From: Ilumatobacteraceae bacterium
Lineage (GTDB): Bacteria > Actinomycetota > Acidimicrobiia > Acidimicrobiales > Ilumatobacteraceae
Reading direction: 5' to 3'
DNA: 49,898 bases
Assembly: GCA_022425725.1 (NCBI GenBank)
Contig: JAKMEY010000057.1
Coordinates: forward strand, 1-49,898
Shown: piece by piece, positions 9,438 to 17,763 of the stretch
Position numbering within the stretch: the stretch's first letter is position 1
Layout: each line of letters begins with the position of its first letter
Notes under the pieces: generated by a model
The model's input: only the letters and a program-made list of their open reading frames with translations
Told to the model about the DNA's origin: nothing
The model's database searches: none
Translations under genes and position numbers: made by a program

Positions 9438-9467
9438 CAGTCGAGTATGCCTGCATCAAGCAGTTGT

Positions 9468-10925
9468 TTAGACACCACCTCGGGCAGCATTCTCAAATCG
9501 GGTGTATTGCCCAAGCCACACGAGTTTCCTCGTTCCGATCGGCCCGGCGCGATGCTTCGCAACGATGACTTCAGCGCTGGCGCGATCATTTGTTTCCGGG
9601 TTGTAGACCTCATCGCGATACAGAAACATGACGACGTCGGCATCTTGTTCGAGTGATCCCGACTCACGAAGATCAGACAACATAGGACGCTTATCAGAAC
9701 GCTCTTCAAGACGGCGACTCAACTGGCTGAGCGCGATGATCGGCACTTCAAGTTCACGGGCGAGGATCTTCAAGTTTCGGCTGATCTCCGACACTTCTAG
9801 CTGTCGGTTCTCGGCAAAACTTCCCGAGGTCATGAGCTGGATGTAGTCGATGACGATCAATCCGAGTGCTCCATGGCGAGCTTTGATTCGACGCGCCTTC
9901 GCCCGTATTTCCATCACGGTGACACGAGGGTTGTCATCGAGAAACATCGGAACTTCGAGCCGGCCGATGGCCTTTCCGATTTTCGTCCAATCGGTGTCTT
10001 GAAGGTTGCCCTTGCGCATCTTCATCGAGTCGACTCGAGCTTCGGAAGAGAGAATCCGGTGCGAAAGCTCGGTGTGACCCATCTCGAGTGAGAACACGAG
10101 CACAGGCGCCCCGGAATTCATCGCAACGTGCGACGCAATGTTGAGACCAAACGCACTCTTACCCATCGCCGGTCGCGCACCGACAATGTAGAGCGCACTT
10201 GGTTGCAACCCTGAGAGCAACTCGTCGATGTCGACGAAGCCGGTTTGCACGCCGGTGACGACGTCACCGCGGTGGAAGGTGTCCTCAAGTTGTTGGAAAA
10301 TTTCGGGCAGCAAATCATCGAGGCTGCGCGTGGTATCTGCAACTCGATCTTCTGCGATCTCAAAGACGCGGGTTTCAGCTGCGTCGAGTGCCTGCGCAAC
10401 GTCGTCTGGCTCTCCGTAAGCGAGCTCTGCGATATCGCCGGCGACAAAAATGAGTCGGCGCAGTAACGCCGTGTCTTGAACAATCTTTGCGTAGTGCCCA
10501 ACGCTTGAAACCGCAGGCGTCATGTTCTGCAGTTCGTGCAGGCTTTCTGATCCGCCGATTTCATCGAGGAGCCCGCCTCGCCGCAGTTCATCAGCGACGG
10601 TCACGACGTCGACCGGTCCGGCACTTGCGTAGAGGGAACGCACCGCATCGTAGATGTGACGGTGTGCCGGCCGGTAGAAATCGTCGGGTCCAAGCCCTAG
10701 CTCAGAGACCGTTCCGATCGCTTCGCGAGAGAGCAGCAGGGCACCGAGCACAGATTCTTCAGCTTCAAGATTGTGAGGGGGAACTCTTCCCGCCGACCCC
10801 GAACGCCGGCGACTTCCTCGACCATTGCCACGCCCTGAGTTTCCGCGCGAGGGCGCGCTCTCGAAGGCCGACTCTGGAGCAGATTCGTCGGGTGGCAGTG
10901 GTGGGAACGGGGCATCGTCGGTCAT
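9468..10925 (-). CDS. dnaB: replicative DNA helicase DnaB
   Basis: DnaB is the hexameric 5'-3' helicase at the replication fork. The protein has 485 residues: a disordered glycine/arginine-rich leader of about 45 residues, the DnaB N-terminal domain starting at VPPHNLEAEESVLGALL, a linker, and the RecA-like motor with Walker A GARPAMGKS (lysine 256), the IDYIQLM motif and the GSLEQDADVV motif. Its length rules out an intein, which several actinobacterial dnaB genes carry. It lies downstream of rpsF-ssb-rpsR-rplI but behind a strong terminator, so it likely has its own promoter in 10926-11055, where DnaA boxes cluster. Confidence 0.97.
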   Translation of the reverse strand: MTDDAPFPPLPPDESAPESAFESAPSRGNSGRGNGRGSRRRSGSAGRVPPHNLEAEESVLGALLLSREAIGTVSELGLGPDDFYRPAHRHIYDAVRSLYASAGPVDVVTVADELRRGGLLDEIGGSESLHELQNMTPAVSSVGHYAKIVQDTALLRRLIFVAGDIAELAYGEPDDVAQALDAAETRVFEIAEDRVADTTRSLDDLLPEIFQQLEDTFHRGDVVTGVQTGFVDIDELLSGLQPSALYIVGARPAMGKSAFGLNIASHVAMNSGAPVLVFSLEMGHTELSHRILSSEARVDSMKMRKGNLQDTDWTKIGKAIGRLEVPMFLDDNPRVTVMEIRAKARRIKARHGALGLIVIDYIQLMTSGSFAENRQLEVSEISRNLKILARELEVPIIALSQLSRRLEERSDKRPMLSDLRESGSLEQDADVVMFLYRDEVYNPETNDRASAEVIVAKHRAGPIGTRKLVWLGQYTRFENAARGGV

Positions 10926-10952
10926 GAGGTCTCTACTCTCTCACGTCGAGCC

Positions 10953-11009
10953 TGTGGGAAGAAAGGGGTACAACTTTGTGGAAAACCATGTGTATTGCCT
11001 TGTGGATAA
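10953..11009. promoter_or_regulatory. DnaA-box cluster upstream of dnaB
   Basis: On the strand read as given there are TGTGGGAAG at 10953, TGTGGAAAA at 10977 and TGTGGATAA at 11001. The last is the exact complement of the consensus TTATCCACA; the second has one mismatch. All three point the same way and lie 28-84 bp upstream of the dnaB start codon, a position suited to DnaA control of dnaB. Confidence 0.55.
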
Positions 11010-11055
11010 ACATGGGGGCAACTGCTGATCGACCCGCATTTTTGGCAGTAAAGAC

Positions 11056-11094
11056 AACACAGCCGGCCCGATATGTAACCAGGCCGGCTGTGTT
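11056..11094. terminator. strong terminator after rplI
   Basis: AACACAGCCGGCC and GGCCGGCTGTGTT form a perfect 13-bp stem with a 13-base loop, 24 bp beyond the rplI stop. On the minus strand it is followed by a short T-rich stretch. It should end the rpsF-rplI transcript and separate it from dnaB. Confidence 0.85.
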
Positions 11095-11117
11095 CACAGA
11101 ACGAGTGTCTCCGAGAC

Positions 11118-11564
11118 TTACGAGGCAACGACCTCAACAGTGATCGGAAACGACACCTCGGGGTGAAGAGATGCGGTAACGACGTGCTGTCCGGCCGTCT
11201 TAATCTGATCACCGATCTCAATTTTACGACGATCGATCGCAACCGACGACTGTGCCTCAACCGCATCAGCGATATCAGCTGCAGTCACCGAGCCGAACAA
11301 CTTGCCCTCACTACCAACCCGGGCCTCAATGGTGAACACCATCGGGACGAGCGTCGACGCAACGGTTGTTGCCGCCTCTCGATCACTTGCGTCACGGAGG
11401 TCACGGGCACGGCGCATTTTCGCGGCCTGCTCTACTGCTCCAGGTGTTGCAACCATCGCCTTGCCTTTTGGAAGGAGATAGTTGCGGGCGTACCCATCAG
11501 CAACGTCGACAATGTCACCACGTTTGCCAAGGTCTTGCATGTCGTCGCGAAGAATGACCTTCAT
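11118..11564 (-). CDS. rplI: 50S ribosomal protein bL9
   Basis: bL9 bridges the L1 stalk base and neighbouring ribosomes. The N-terminal domain MKVILRDDMQDLGKRGDIV, the GYARNYLLPKGKA signature and the C-terminal domain ending in SFPITVEVV are complete in 148 residues. The frame extends seven codons upstream, but ATG at 11564 is chosen because AGGAGG lies 8 bases before it and because it falls one base after the rpsR stop. It is the last gene of the rpsF-ssb-rpsR-rplI operon, ahead of a strong hairpin. Confidence 0.97.
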   Translation of the reverse strand: MKVILRDDMQDLGKRGDIVDVADGYARNYLLPKGKAMVATPGAVEQAAKMRRARDLRDASDREAATTVASTLVPMVFTIEARVGSEGKLFGSVTAADIADAVEAQSSVAIDRRKIEIGDQIKTAGQHVVTASLHPEVSFPITVEVVAS

Positions 11565-11565
11565 T

Positions 11566-12018
11566 TCAGGCCTCCTCTCCGTCATCGGTGGTGTCGTCGG
11601 TGGTGGCCTCGGCCTGGTCTTCTACCTGATCGTCCATCACCTCATCGTTTTCCATCTCATCGATTTCGGTCTCATTGGTCTCATTGGTCTTGACTGCGTT
11701 GTCGTCATTACGTGGGCGACCGCCGTCACGCGATGGACGTCCGCGAGAAGCCGACGCAACTCGACGGGCATACGGCAAGAGCCCCATTTCGCGTGCGATC
11801 TTGACGGCGTTTGCCACCTCGCGCTGCTGCTGAACGTCGTTGCCATTGATGCGCTGACCGCGGATCTTGCCGCGATCACTCATGAAACGTGAGAGCAAGT
11901 CGACGTCTTTGTAGTCGACATACTCAACTTTCTCGATAACGAGAGGGCTGGTCTTTTTCTTAAATTTGCGGGGAGCGGCATCTCGTGCGCGCTGTCCGCG
12001 GGCTGGGCTTTTCGCCAT
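11566..12018 (-). CDS. rpsR: 30S ribosomal protein bS18 with acidic C-terminal extension
   Basis: bS18 pairs with bS6 on the platform of the small subunit. Residues 1-87 are a complete bS18, including the core [17 protein letters not shown] and [12 protein letters not shown]. The family normally ends there, at 75-90 residues. This protein goes on to residue 150, with a short basic linker (88-103) and then about 47 residues holding 21 acidic and one basic side chain. The tail overlaps nothing and is followed after one base by the rplI start, so it is truly in frame. Order and strand match the usual rpsF-ssb-rpsR-rplI operon. Confidence 0.95.
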   Translation of the reverse strand: MAKSPARGQRARDAAPRKFKKKTSPLVIEKVEYVDYKDVDLLSRFMSDRGKIRGQRINGNDVQQQREVANAVKIAREMGLLPYARRVASASRGRPSRDGGRPRNDDNAVKTNETNETEIDEMENDEVMDDQVEDQAEATTDDTTDDGEEA

Positions 12019-12071
12019 TGTTCTTGGTCCTCCTGGACAAATGTGATGAAACTACGAATGTTTGTGTGAAA

Positions 12072-12512
12072 TCAGAACGGCTCTTCATCGCCGTACACCG
12101 GATCAGGTGCTGCTTGTGGTGACTGACTTGGAGCGCCTCCGCCCCCAAAGCCACCTGAACGCTCGGTGCGCTCCACCTGGGCGGTCGCCCAGCGAAGGCT
12201 TGGTCCGATTTCGTCGGCCACTACTTCAAATACGGTGCGCTTCTCGCCTGCGTTAGTCTCGTAGTCGCGTTGTTCCATGCGACCTGCAACGATGCAGCGA
12301 TTGCCCTTGGTGAGAGTGGCTGCGGCATTTTCACCGAGATCACCCCAACAGACGACGTTGAAATAGGACACTTGTTCTTGCCACTCGCCGTTGACCTGAT
12401 AGCGACGATTGACCGCAAGGCCAAAGCTTGCAACGCCGCGGCCACCAGTGGTGTACCGCAGTTCAGGATCACGGGTGAGGTTGCCAATCAGAGTGATGGT
12501 GTTTGTTGCCAT
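12072..12512 (-). CDS. ssb: single-stranded DNA-binding protein
   Basis: SSB coats single-stranded DNA at forks and recruits repair and replication partners. The OB fold covers residues 1-108 (MATNTITLIGNLTRDPELR, then SYFNVVCWGDLGENA). After it come a short glycine/proline linker and the acidic tip DEEPF, the docking peptide for partner proteins. At 146 residues it is compact for an actinobacterium because the linker is short. AGGGAG precedes the ATG at a good distance. It sits between rpsF and rpsR, as usual. Confidence 0.96.
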   Translation of the reverse strand: MATNTITLIGNLTRDPELRYTTGGRGVASFGLAVNRRYQVNGEWQEQVSYFNVVCWGDLGENAAATLTKGNRCIVAGRMEQRDYETNAGEKRTVFEVVADEIGPSLRWATAQVERTERSGGFGGGGAPSQSPQAAPDPVYGDEEPF

Positions 12513-12537
12513 CTGGGACTCCCTTCGTACGCTGCTC

Positions 12538-12870
12538 TTAGGCAGCTGCTCCGGTCATACCGCGACGCTCTGCTTCAGCCTCGGGAAGACGGATGAGCTT
12601 GTGGCGGACGATGTCGTCTGCGAGACGGAGGGAACGCTCGAGTTCATCGAGAGCACCTGCTGGCGCGACACACTCGACAACGAGGTAGTACCCCGATTCT
12701 TTCTTATTGATTGGGTAAGCGAAGGCACGCTTGCCCCACCAATCAGGCTTGCCGTGGAGGGAACCTCCGGCTGAGGTGATGCCATCGGAGACGGTCTTAA
12801 CCCAGGACTGAGCCGCTGGATCTTCGACATCACCGTCGACGATCACCATGAGTTCATAGGCACGATTCAT
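12538..12870 (-). CDS. rpsF: 30S ribosomal protein bS6
   Basis: bS6 binds bS18 and the central domain of 16S rRNA. It has 110 residues of the normal fold, with MNRAYELMVIVDGDV at the start, WGKRAFAYPINKKESGYY in the middle and the DDIVRHKLIRL strand near the end. The start ATG has AAGGGAG about 10 bases upstream. It is the first gene of the operon with ssb, rpsR and rplI. The 163 bp upstream hold the promoter region; I cannot place its boxes with confidence. Confidence 0.96.
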   Translation of the reverse strand: MNRAYELMVIVDGDVEDPAAQSWVKTVSDGITSAGGSLHGKPDWWGKRAFAYPINKKESGYYLVVECVAPAGALDELERSLRLADDIVRHKLIRLPEAEAERRGMTGAAA

Positions 12871-13033
12871 GTGCTAGTTAACTCCCTTCGGACGTGGCCA
12901 CCTTGTGTGACCGTTGGCCCCAGTGCATCAGCAGCAGCCGATGAGATGGAGCAGGGTGGATATGGAAAGGAAGACGCTATCGCTAACGGCACCAACTTTG
13001 ACATGCGTGTCATCTTGTATGAGGGGTGTGTCA

Positions 13034-13579
13034 CTACTCCGTTGTCGACGCCGAACAACTCCGGTCATTCAGTGCGACAGTGCTTCCCTCGCCAACGCCA
13101 AACCGTTGAAGCTCACCTTGTTGAACTTCAAGCGCCAGCAGGTAGTTCGACGGGGTCGGATAGCGCAGACAGTCGGAGTCGCTCTCTGACGTGCACGGCG
13201 ACATATCGACAGCATCGATGAATGAGCCATCACCACCAAAAAACGCAATCGACAACGGAAGAAACGTGTCTTTCATCCAAAACGCCCCTGAGGTTGGCTG
13301 ATCGTGAACGAACACCATTCCGTCGGCGTCACCCATGGAATCCACGTTCATGAGACCCTGGCGCCTCTGATCAGCGGTCGATGCGACCCACACGCATCGC
13401 TCGAGCGGCAGGGAACCCGATGCCTCGACGTCTTGTGAACTCACCAGCAGTATTTGGCGAGGAAACCCGACCGGGCCAGACGGCATATCGACCGAGCGAT
13501 CTTCAGTTGATGCGGCTCCGCATGCGGCTACCTGGGCCGCCACCAACACGAGTGCGATCTGCGCGGAGCGCCGGTTCAT
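13034..13579 (-). CDS. DUF192-family lipoprotein
   Basis: This is a 181-residue exported protein. A signal peptide (residues 1-19) ends in a lipobox-like VAAC, so it is probably a membrane-anchored lipoprotein. The remainder is a DUF192 domain, with the characteristic RRQGLMNVDSM, GMVFVHD and FWMKDTFLPLSIAFF stretches. The function of DUF192 is not firmly established. The frame is open further upstream, but ATG at 13579 gives a proper signal peptide and overlaps the stop of the DUF5318 gene (TGATG), which indicates translational coupling. Confidence 0.88.
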   Translation of the reverse strand: MNRRSAQIALVLVAAQVAACGAASTEDRSVDMPSGPVGFPRQILLVSSQDVEASGSLPLERCVWVASTADQRRQGLMNVDSMGDADGMVFVHDQPTSGAFWMKDTFLPLSIAFFGGDGSFIDAVDMSPCTSESDSDCLRYPTPSNYLLALEVQQGELQRFGVGEGSTVALNDRSCSASTTE

Positions 13580-13974
13580 CACACCGGAACAACGCGAAGC
13601 AGATGATGCCACCGGCAGCCACAGCACGCCTCGACCACATAAGCCCGCAAATCTCTTCCCGTCACCGACAGTTCACGCAATTCTTTTGACGACGACACGC
13701 ACCGACCGTGCGCCGGCAAGCGGTGACCGAATACGTACGTCACCAACCGAAGATTGTCCTCTTCACAGATTGGACATATCGCTTCGGTTTCGGTTCCGAC
13801 ATTTGCTGCGGCACGGATGAGATCAGGGTGGGCATCGCACACCTCATCTCGGCGCAGACGCCCAATACGCACCTGATTGATCAGCATTCGGCGAGCAAGC
13901 CGGTGATCGACAACCCCGCCGCCATCGGTCGAGCCGCGCATTGCGCCAACCGAGAATGAGCCGACAACCGACAT
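13579..13974 (-). CDS. DUF5318 zinc-ribbon protein
   Basis: This 131-residue cytoplasmic protein matches the actinobacterial DUF5318 family. An N-terminal helical part contains EVCDAHPDLIRAAANVG. A CPIC pair and a later CCGC pair form a likely zinc ribbon, with LRLVTYVFGHRLPAHGRC between them. No function is known to me. The start at 13974 has no clear ribosome-binding site, and an ATG at 13941 would cut off 11 residues that look unconserved. Its TGA overlaps the ATG of the DUF192 lipoprotein gene. Confidence 0.8.
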   Translation of the reverse strand: MSVVGSFSVGAMRGSTDGGGVVDHRLARRMLINQVRIGRLRRDEVCDAHPDLIRAAANVGTETEAICPICEEDNLRLVTYVFGHRLPAHGRCVSSSKELRELSVTGRDLRAYVVEACCGCRWHHLLRVVPV

Positions 13975-14019
13975 GCCATGACAATAGCGGTCGTTACACG
14001 GCCCGTCGCTTGGTGACGC

Positions 14020-16236
14020 TCAATTACTTGCGAGCTCAGTTTCGATGAGATTTGCCGGTCTCGGACGACCGAACAGATAGCCCTGGCCTCGATCACAATT
14101 GAGATCTCGTAACCGCTGTAATTGCAGAGGGCTTTCCACGCCCTCCGCCACGACCGTAAGGCCCAATGCCCTTCCTAACTGAATAACGGCTTCAACAATC
14201 GTTGAATCTTCGTCTTCAATACCGAGACCGCTCACAAAACTGCGGTCGATCTTGATCGCTTCGACCGGGAAGCGTTTGAGATACGTCAATGATGAGTACC
14301 CCGTGCCGAAATCGTCAACGCTGAGGTGAATACCCAACCCTCGAATTTCTCTTAATGTTGACGTTGCTGCGCGGGCGTCTGCAAGCAAAGCCGACTCGGT
14401 GATCTCGAACCAGACCGAATCAGGGTCAACACCGGTCTCATCGAGAATCTCGACCACCGTCGGCAAAAACGAACTGTCGACAAGTTGACGGCTGCCCACG
14501 TTCACTGCGACCGAACCCTTTGCGAATGAATGCCCTGCTGCGCGCCAGCGCGCCATCTGCGACAGCGAATTTCGCATCATCGACGCACCGAGTGACACCA
14601 ATAGTCCTGACTCTTCTGCGAACGGGAGAAACTCCCCCGGCGGTAAGAGCCCTCGATCTGGATGCAGCCAGCGTGCAACGACTTCGAATCCGATGATGCG
14701 TCCGCTCTGTAGCTCGACAATTGGCTGAAAATACGGCACGATTTCACCGCGTTCGACACCTCGGCGCAATTCGCCCACCGTTCGGAGTGCTTGCATTCCC
14801 GACTCGCGACTCCCCACCTGAAAGGCCTCGACGCAATCGCGCCCGCGGCTTTTCGCTCGGTACATCGCCGCGTCGGCGTCCCGCAACATTTCATCGGGCG
14901 ACATTCCAGCATCATGATTTGTTGACCAGCCGATGCTCACCGTCACAAAGAATTCGTGATCGTCAACGGTCACCACCGGGTGGACAGCAGCTCGTAAACG
15001 TTCGGCAGCGGTCGCAGCATCAACTGGACCACCTCGACCATCTAAGACCACAACAAATTCGTCGCCACCAAAGCGAGCGAGAAGATCACCTTCACGAACC
15101 GCCCCCTCGAGGCGCTGGGCCACCTGTCGAAGAAGTTCGTCACCTCGAGCATGCCCAAGGCTGTCATTCACCACTTTGAAATGGTCAAGATCGATGAATA
15201 AAAGCCCCACAAGCCCAGGGCGAGACCCGGTGAGGCGTTGTTCAAGAACCTGCATGAAGTACGAACGATTCGCAAGCCCAGTGAGTTCGTCATGTCGGGC
15301 GGCATGAGTGAGTTGCTCCGCAGTACGTCGCTCCTCGGTGACATCTTCAATATGGTGAATCGCAAACAAAATACCGTCATCTTCAGAGACAGAAACTCTG
15401 GTTCGGGTCGTGAGGTAGGCCCCATCGCGCCGCCGGAAGCGCTGATCGATGAGATACGAATCGATCACGCCGAGTTCGAGTTGAGCCCTATGCGTTTGTG
15501 ACGCCCGAACGTCATCGGGGTGGGTGATCTCCCGGAGCGTTCGACCAACAAGTTCTTCAGATGAACGCTGCAGCATTGTTGCCAGCGACTCGTTTGCCTC
15601 AACGATTCGTCCATCATCAAGACGAACAAGCACCATGCCAGTTGGTGCCGAGTGAAAGGCCTGATGAAAGCGATGGCGTGCCTCATCAAGAGCCCGCCGG
15701 TGGCCAGCAGCCTCGTCGCGATCGGTCAATCTGACCAGAATCGGTCCGGTGTCATCAGGTCGCTGCACCGTCACCTCAATCGGCACTATTCGACCATCAC
15801 TGGTCGTTACCGAGACTTCGACCGCCGAGTGCGGCCCACCATGACCCTCCAACACCTCCTGCGGAAGACGTGAAATCCATGGCTCTAGTGCTCCACGATC
15901 TGCATGGTCAAGCCAATCGTCAAATGACGAGCCAACGATTGAACTCACCGGGCAAGAAAGAAGGTCGCCACCCGCACGATTCGCCTCGATGATGACACCA
16001 GCATGATCGACGTGCAGCACCGCCTCGTCAAGGGCGTCGAGTAAGTCTCGGGCAGTTGAGCTGTGTGTGCGTTGCGGGTCGTTCTTGGTTTGCGAGAGTC
16101 CAATAGTTGGACCGTCAGAAGTTGTTACCGGTAACGAGCCGCGACGCTCCCGAATGAGCAGCAGCACACCAATCACAATGACGCCAATGCCAACTGCGAC
16201 CGGGGTTGCGATAGTCGAGAACGAACCTACGTCCAC
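14020..16236 (-). CDS. membrane PAS-PAS-GGDEF-EAL c-di-GMP protein
   Basis: This 738-residue signalling protein can both make and break cyclic di-GMP. One N-terminal membrane helix (about residues 10-28) is followed by two PAS domains (about 65-180 and 190-310), a GGDEF domain and an EAL domain. The GGDEF motif is intact as RFGGDEF, with an RxxD inhibitory site (REGD) five residues before it. In the second domain the EAL signature reads EVV, but its other metal and catalytic positions (EITES, DDFGTGYSSL, IKIDRSF, AEGVES, RGQGYLF) are present, so phosphodiesterase activity is plausible. The start is GTG. The gene stands alone, with pcnA upstream on the same strand 38 bp away. Confidence 0.92.
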   Translation of the reverse strand: MDVGSFSTIATPVAVGIGVIVIGVLLLIRERRGSLPVTTSDGPTIGLSQTKNDPQRTHSSTARDLLDALDEAVLHVDHAGVIIEANRAGGDLLSCPVSSIVGSSFDDWLDHADRGALEPWISRLPQEVLEGHGGPHSAVEVSVTTSDGRIVPIEVTVQRPDDTGPILVRLTDRDEAAGHRRALDEARHRFHQAFHSAPTGMVLVRLDDGRIVEANESLATMLQRSSEELVGRTLREITHPDDVRASQTHRAQLELGVIDSYLIDQRFRRRDGAYLTTRTRVSVSEDDGILFAIHHIEDVTEERRTAEQLTHAARHDELTGLANRSYFMQVLEQRLTGSRPGLVGLLFIDLDHFKVVNDSLGHARGDELLRQVAQRLEGAVREGDLLARFGGDEFVVVLDGRGGPVDAATAAERLRAAVHPVVTVDDHEFFVTVSIGWSTNHDAGMSPDEMLRDADAAMYRAKSRGRDCVEAFQVGSRESGMQALRTVGELRRGVERGEIVPYFQPIVELQSGRIIGFEVVARWLHPDRGLLPPGEFLPFAEESGLLVSLGASMMRNSLSQMARWRAAGHSFAKGSVAVNVGSRQLVDSSFLPTVVEILDETGVDPDSVWFEITESALLADARAATSTLREIRGLGIHLSVDDFGTGYSSLTYLKRFPVEAIKIDRSFVSGLGIEDEDSTIVEAVIQLGRALGLTVVAEGVESPLQLQRLRDLNCDRGQGYLFGRPRPANLIETELASN

Positions 16237-16274
16237 ACCTAGACGCTAGTGATCACACGATTGCAGGAACCGGA

Positions 16275-17699
16275 TCATTGCTGTAGGGCGTGCCACTCAT
16301 CGAGCCGCTTCAACAGCGCTTCTTCTCCAATGAGGCCCTCTTCAAGACGGATTTCCATCAAGAACGCAAGCGCCTTGCCAATCTCAGGGCCAGGCGTGAG
16401 ACCGAGATGTTCCATGACCCGTTTGCCATCGAGTTCAGGTCGAAGTGCCGCCAATTCTTCTTCTGCAGCGAGTTCAGCGATGCGTTCTTCGAGTTCATCC
16501 ATTCTCTTCGACAGGGTGCGAGCTTTTTTCTCGTTGCGAGTCGTGCAATCGCAACGGGTCAGCACATTGAGTTCATTCAGTAAGTCACCGGCGTCTCTCA
16601 CGTATCGGCGCACCGCCGAGTCGCTCCAACCGAGGCGATAGGTGTGAAAGCGCAGATGAAGGACGACGAGTTCGGTGATCGCCTCAACATCGTCATTCGA
16701 AAATCGCAATGCGCTCAAGCGTTTTCTCGTCATCTTTGCGCCGACCACATCGTGATGGTGGAAGGTGGTGCCTTTGCCTTTTTGGAATCCACGCGTACGA
16801 GGCTTCCCAATGTCGTGGAACAGGGCAGCCAGCCGAACAATACGGAAATCAAAATTGCACAACCCGTCAGCGAGTTCATCGTGTGGCCGAACGTTCTCGA
16901 CAACTGCAAACGTATGCGTCAACACATCCTTGTGCCGATGAATCGGGTCGTGCTCTAAACGCATTGCCGGAAGTTCCGGCAAGAAGAGTTCTGCAAGCCC
17001 TGTCTCGACAAGAAACCACAGCCCCGCCGTCGGGTGGGGAGTGCAGATGATCTTTTCGAATTCGTCGCGAATTCGCTCGGCCGAGACGATCTCAAGTCTG
17101 GGCGCCATCTCGGAGACCGCAGCGAGCAACCCCTCTTCAGGAACGAGTTCTAACTTGGTAACGAATCGAGCCGCTCGAAGCATTCGTAACGGGTCATCAC
17201 TAAAACTCTCCTGCGGTGACAACGGTGTCCGAAGCACTCTCTGCAGCAGGTCAACGGCACCGTTATGAGGATCGACGAGCGCCGGTGTGTCATTCGTCAA
17301 TTCGAGAGCCATTGCGTTGACCGTGAAATCTCGTCGAGAGAGATCGGTCTCGACATCATCGGCGTATACGACGTGTGGTTTCCGAGAATCGTCGGTGTAT
17401 GACTCGGCGCGAAACGTGGTGATCTCAAGCACTCGATCTCCGAGTCGCGCCCCCACAGTGCCGAACTTCTCGCCCTGATTCCAGACTGCATCAGCCCACC
17501 CGTCAAGGCACGCATGGATTTCGTCCGGACGAGCAGACGTCGTCAGGTCAATGTCGTCAGATACCCCGAATGATTCATCGCCAAGCAACAAATCTCTCAC
17601 TGTGCCGCCAACGACATATAAACGATGGCCCGCGCTTCTGAAACGCTCCGCCAGTGGAGAAAGTTCTTGAAGCACGGGTTCAAACCGGGCGGGGATCAC
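16275..17699 (-). CDS. pcnA: CCA tRNA nucleotidyltransferase / poly(A) polymerase family
   Basis: This enzyme adds or repairs the 3' CCA of tRNAs. The nucleotidyltransferase head has YVVGGTVRDLLLG (residues 28-40) and the metal pair in DDIDLTT (aspartates 49 and 51), followed by RRDFTVNAM and DPLRMLRAARF. An HD domain follows, with HTFAVVENV and LFHDIGKPRTRG. This combination, 474 residues long, is typical of the actinobacterial enzyme (Mycobacterium Rv3907c). The start is GTG at 17699. It is transcribed away from the envelope cluster, as in Mycobacterium. The single-tRNA neighbourhood at 42.6 kb lacks an encoded CCA, consistent with a need for this enzyme. Confidence 0.94.
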   Translation of the reverse strand: MIPARFEPVLQELSPLAERFRSAGHRLYVVGGTVRDLLLGDESFGVSDDIDLTTSARPDEIHACLDGWADAVWNQGEKFGTVGARLGDRVLEITTFRAESYTDDSRKPHVVYADDVETDLSRRDFTVNAMALELTNDTPALVDPHNGAVDLLQRVLRTPLSPQESFSDDPLRMLRAARFVTKLELVPEEGLLAAVSEMAPRLEIVSAERIRDEFEKIICTPHPTAGLWFLVETGLAELFLPELPAMRLEHDPIHRHKDVLTHTFAVVENVRPHDELADGLCNFDFRIVRLAALFHDIGKPRTRGFQKGKGTTFHHHDVVGAKMTRKRLSALRFSNDDVEAITELVVLHLRFHTYRLGWSDSAVRRYVRDAGDLLNELNVLTRCDCTTRNEKKARTLSKRMDELEERIAELAAEEELAALRPELDGKRVMEHLGLTPGPEIGKALAFLMEIRLEEGLIGEEALLKRLDEWHALQQ

Positions 17700-17763
17700 C
17701 CATGCGAGGCTACCGCCGACACCGTCGCCAGAAAGTCACCGATGGCGGCTACCGTCAAAGACG

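Noticed and set aside
12990-13020. TGACATGCGTGTCA inverted repeat as a plus-strand promoter or operator
   Set aside because: It lies just beyond the DUF192 gene end, with short arms and no plus-strand gene after it; most likely a weak terminator or chance.
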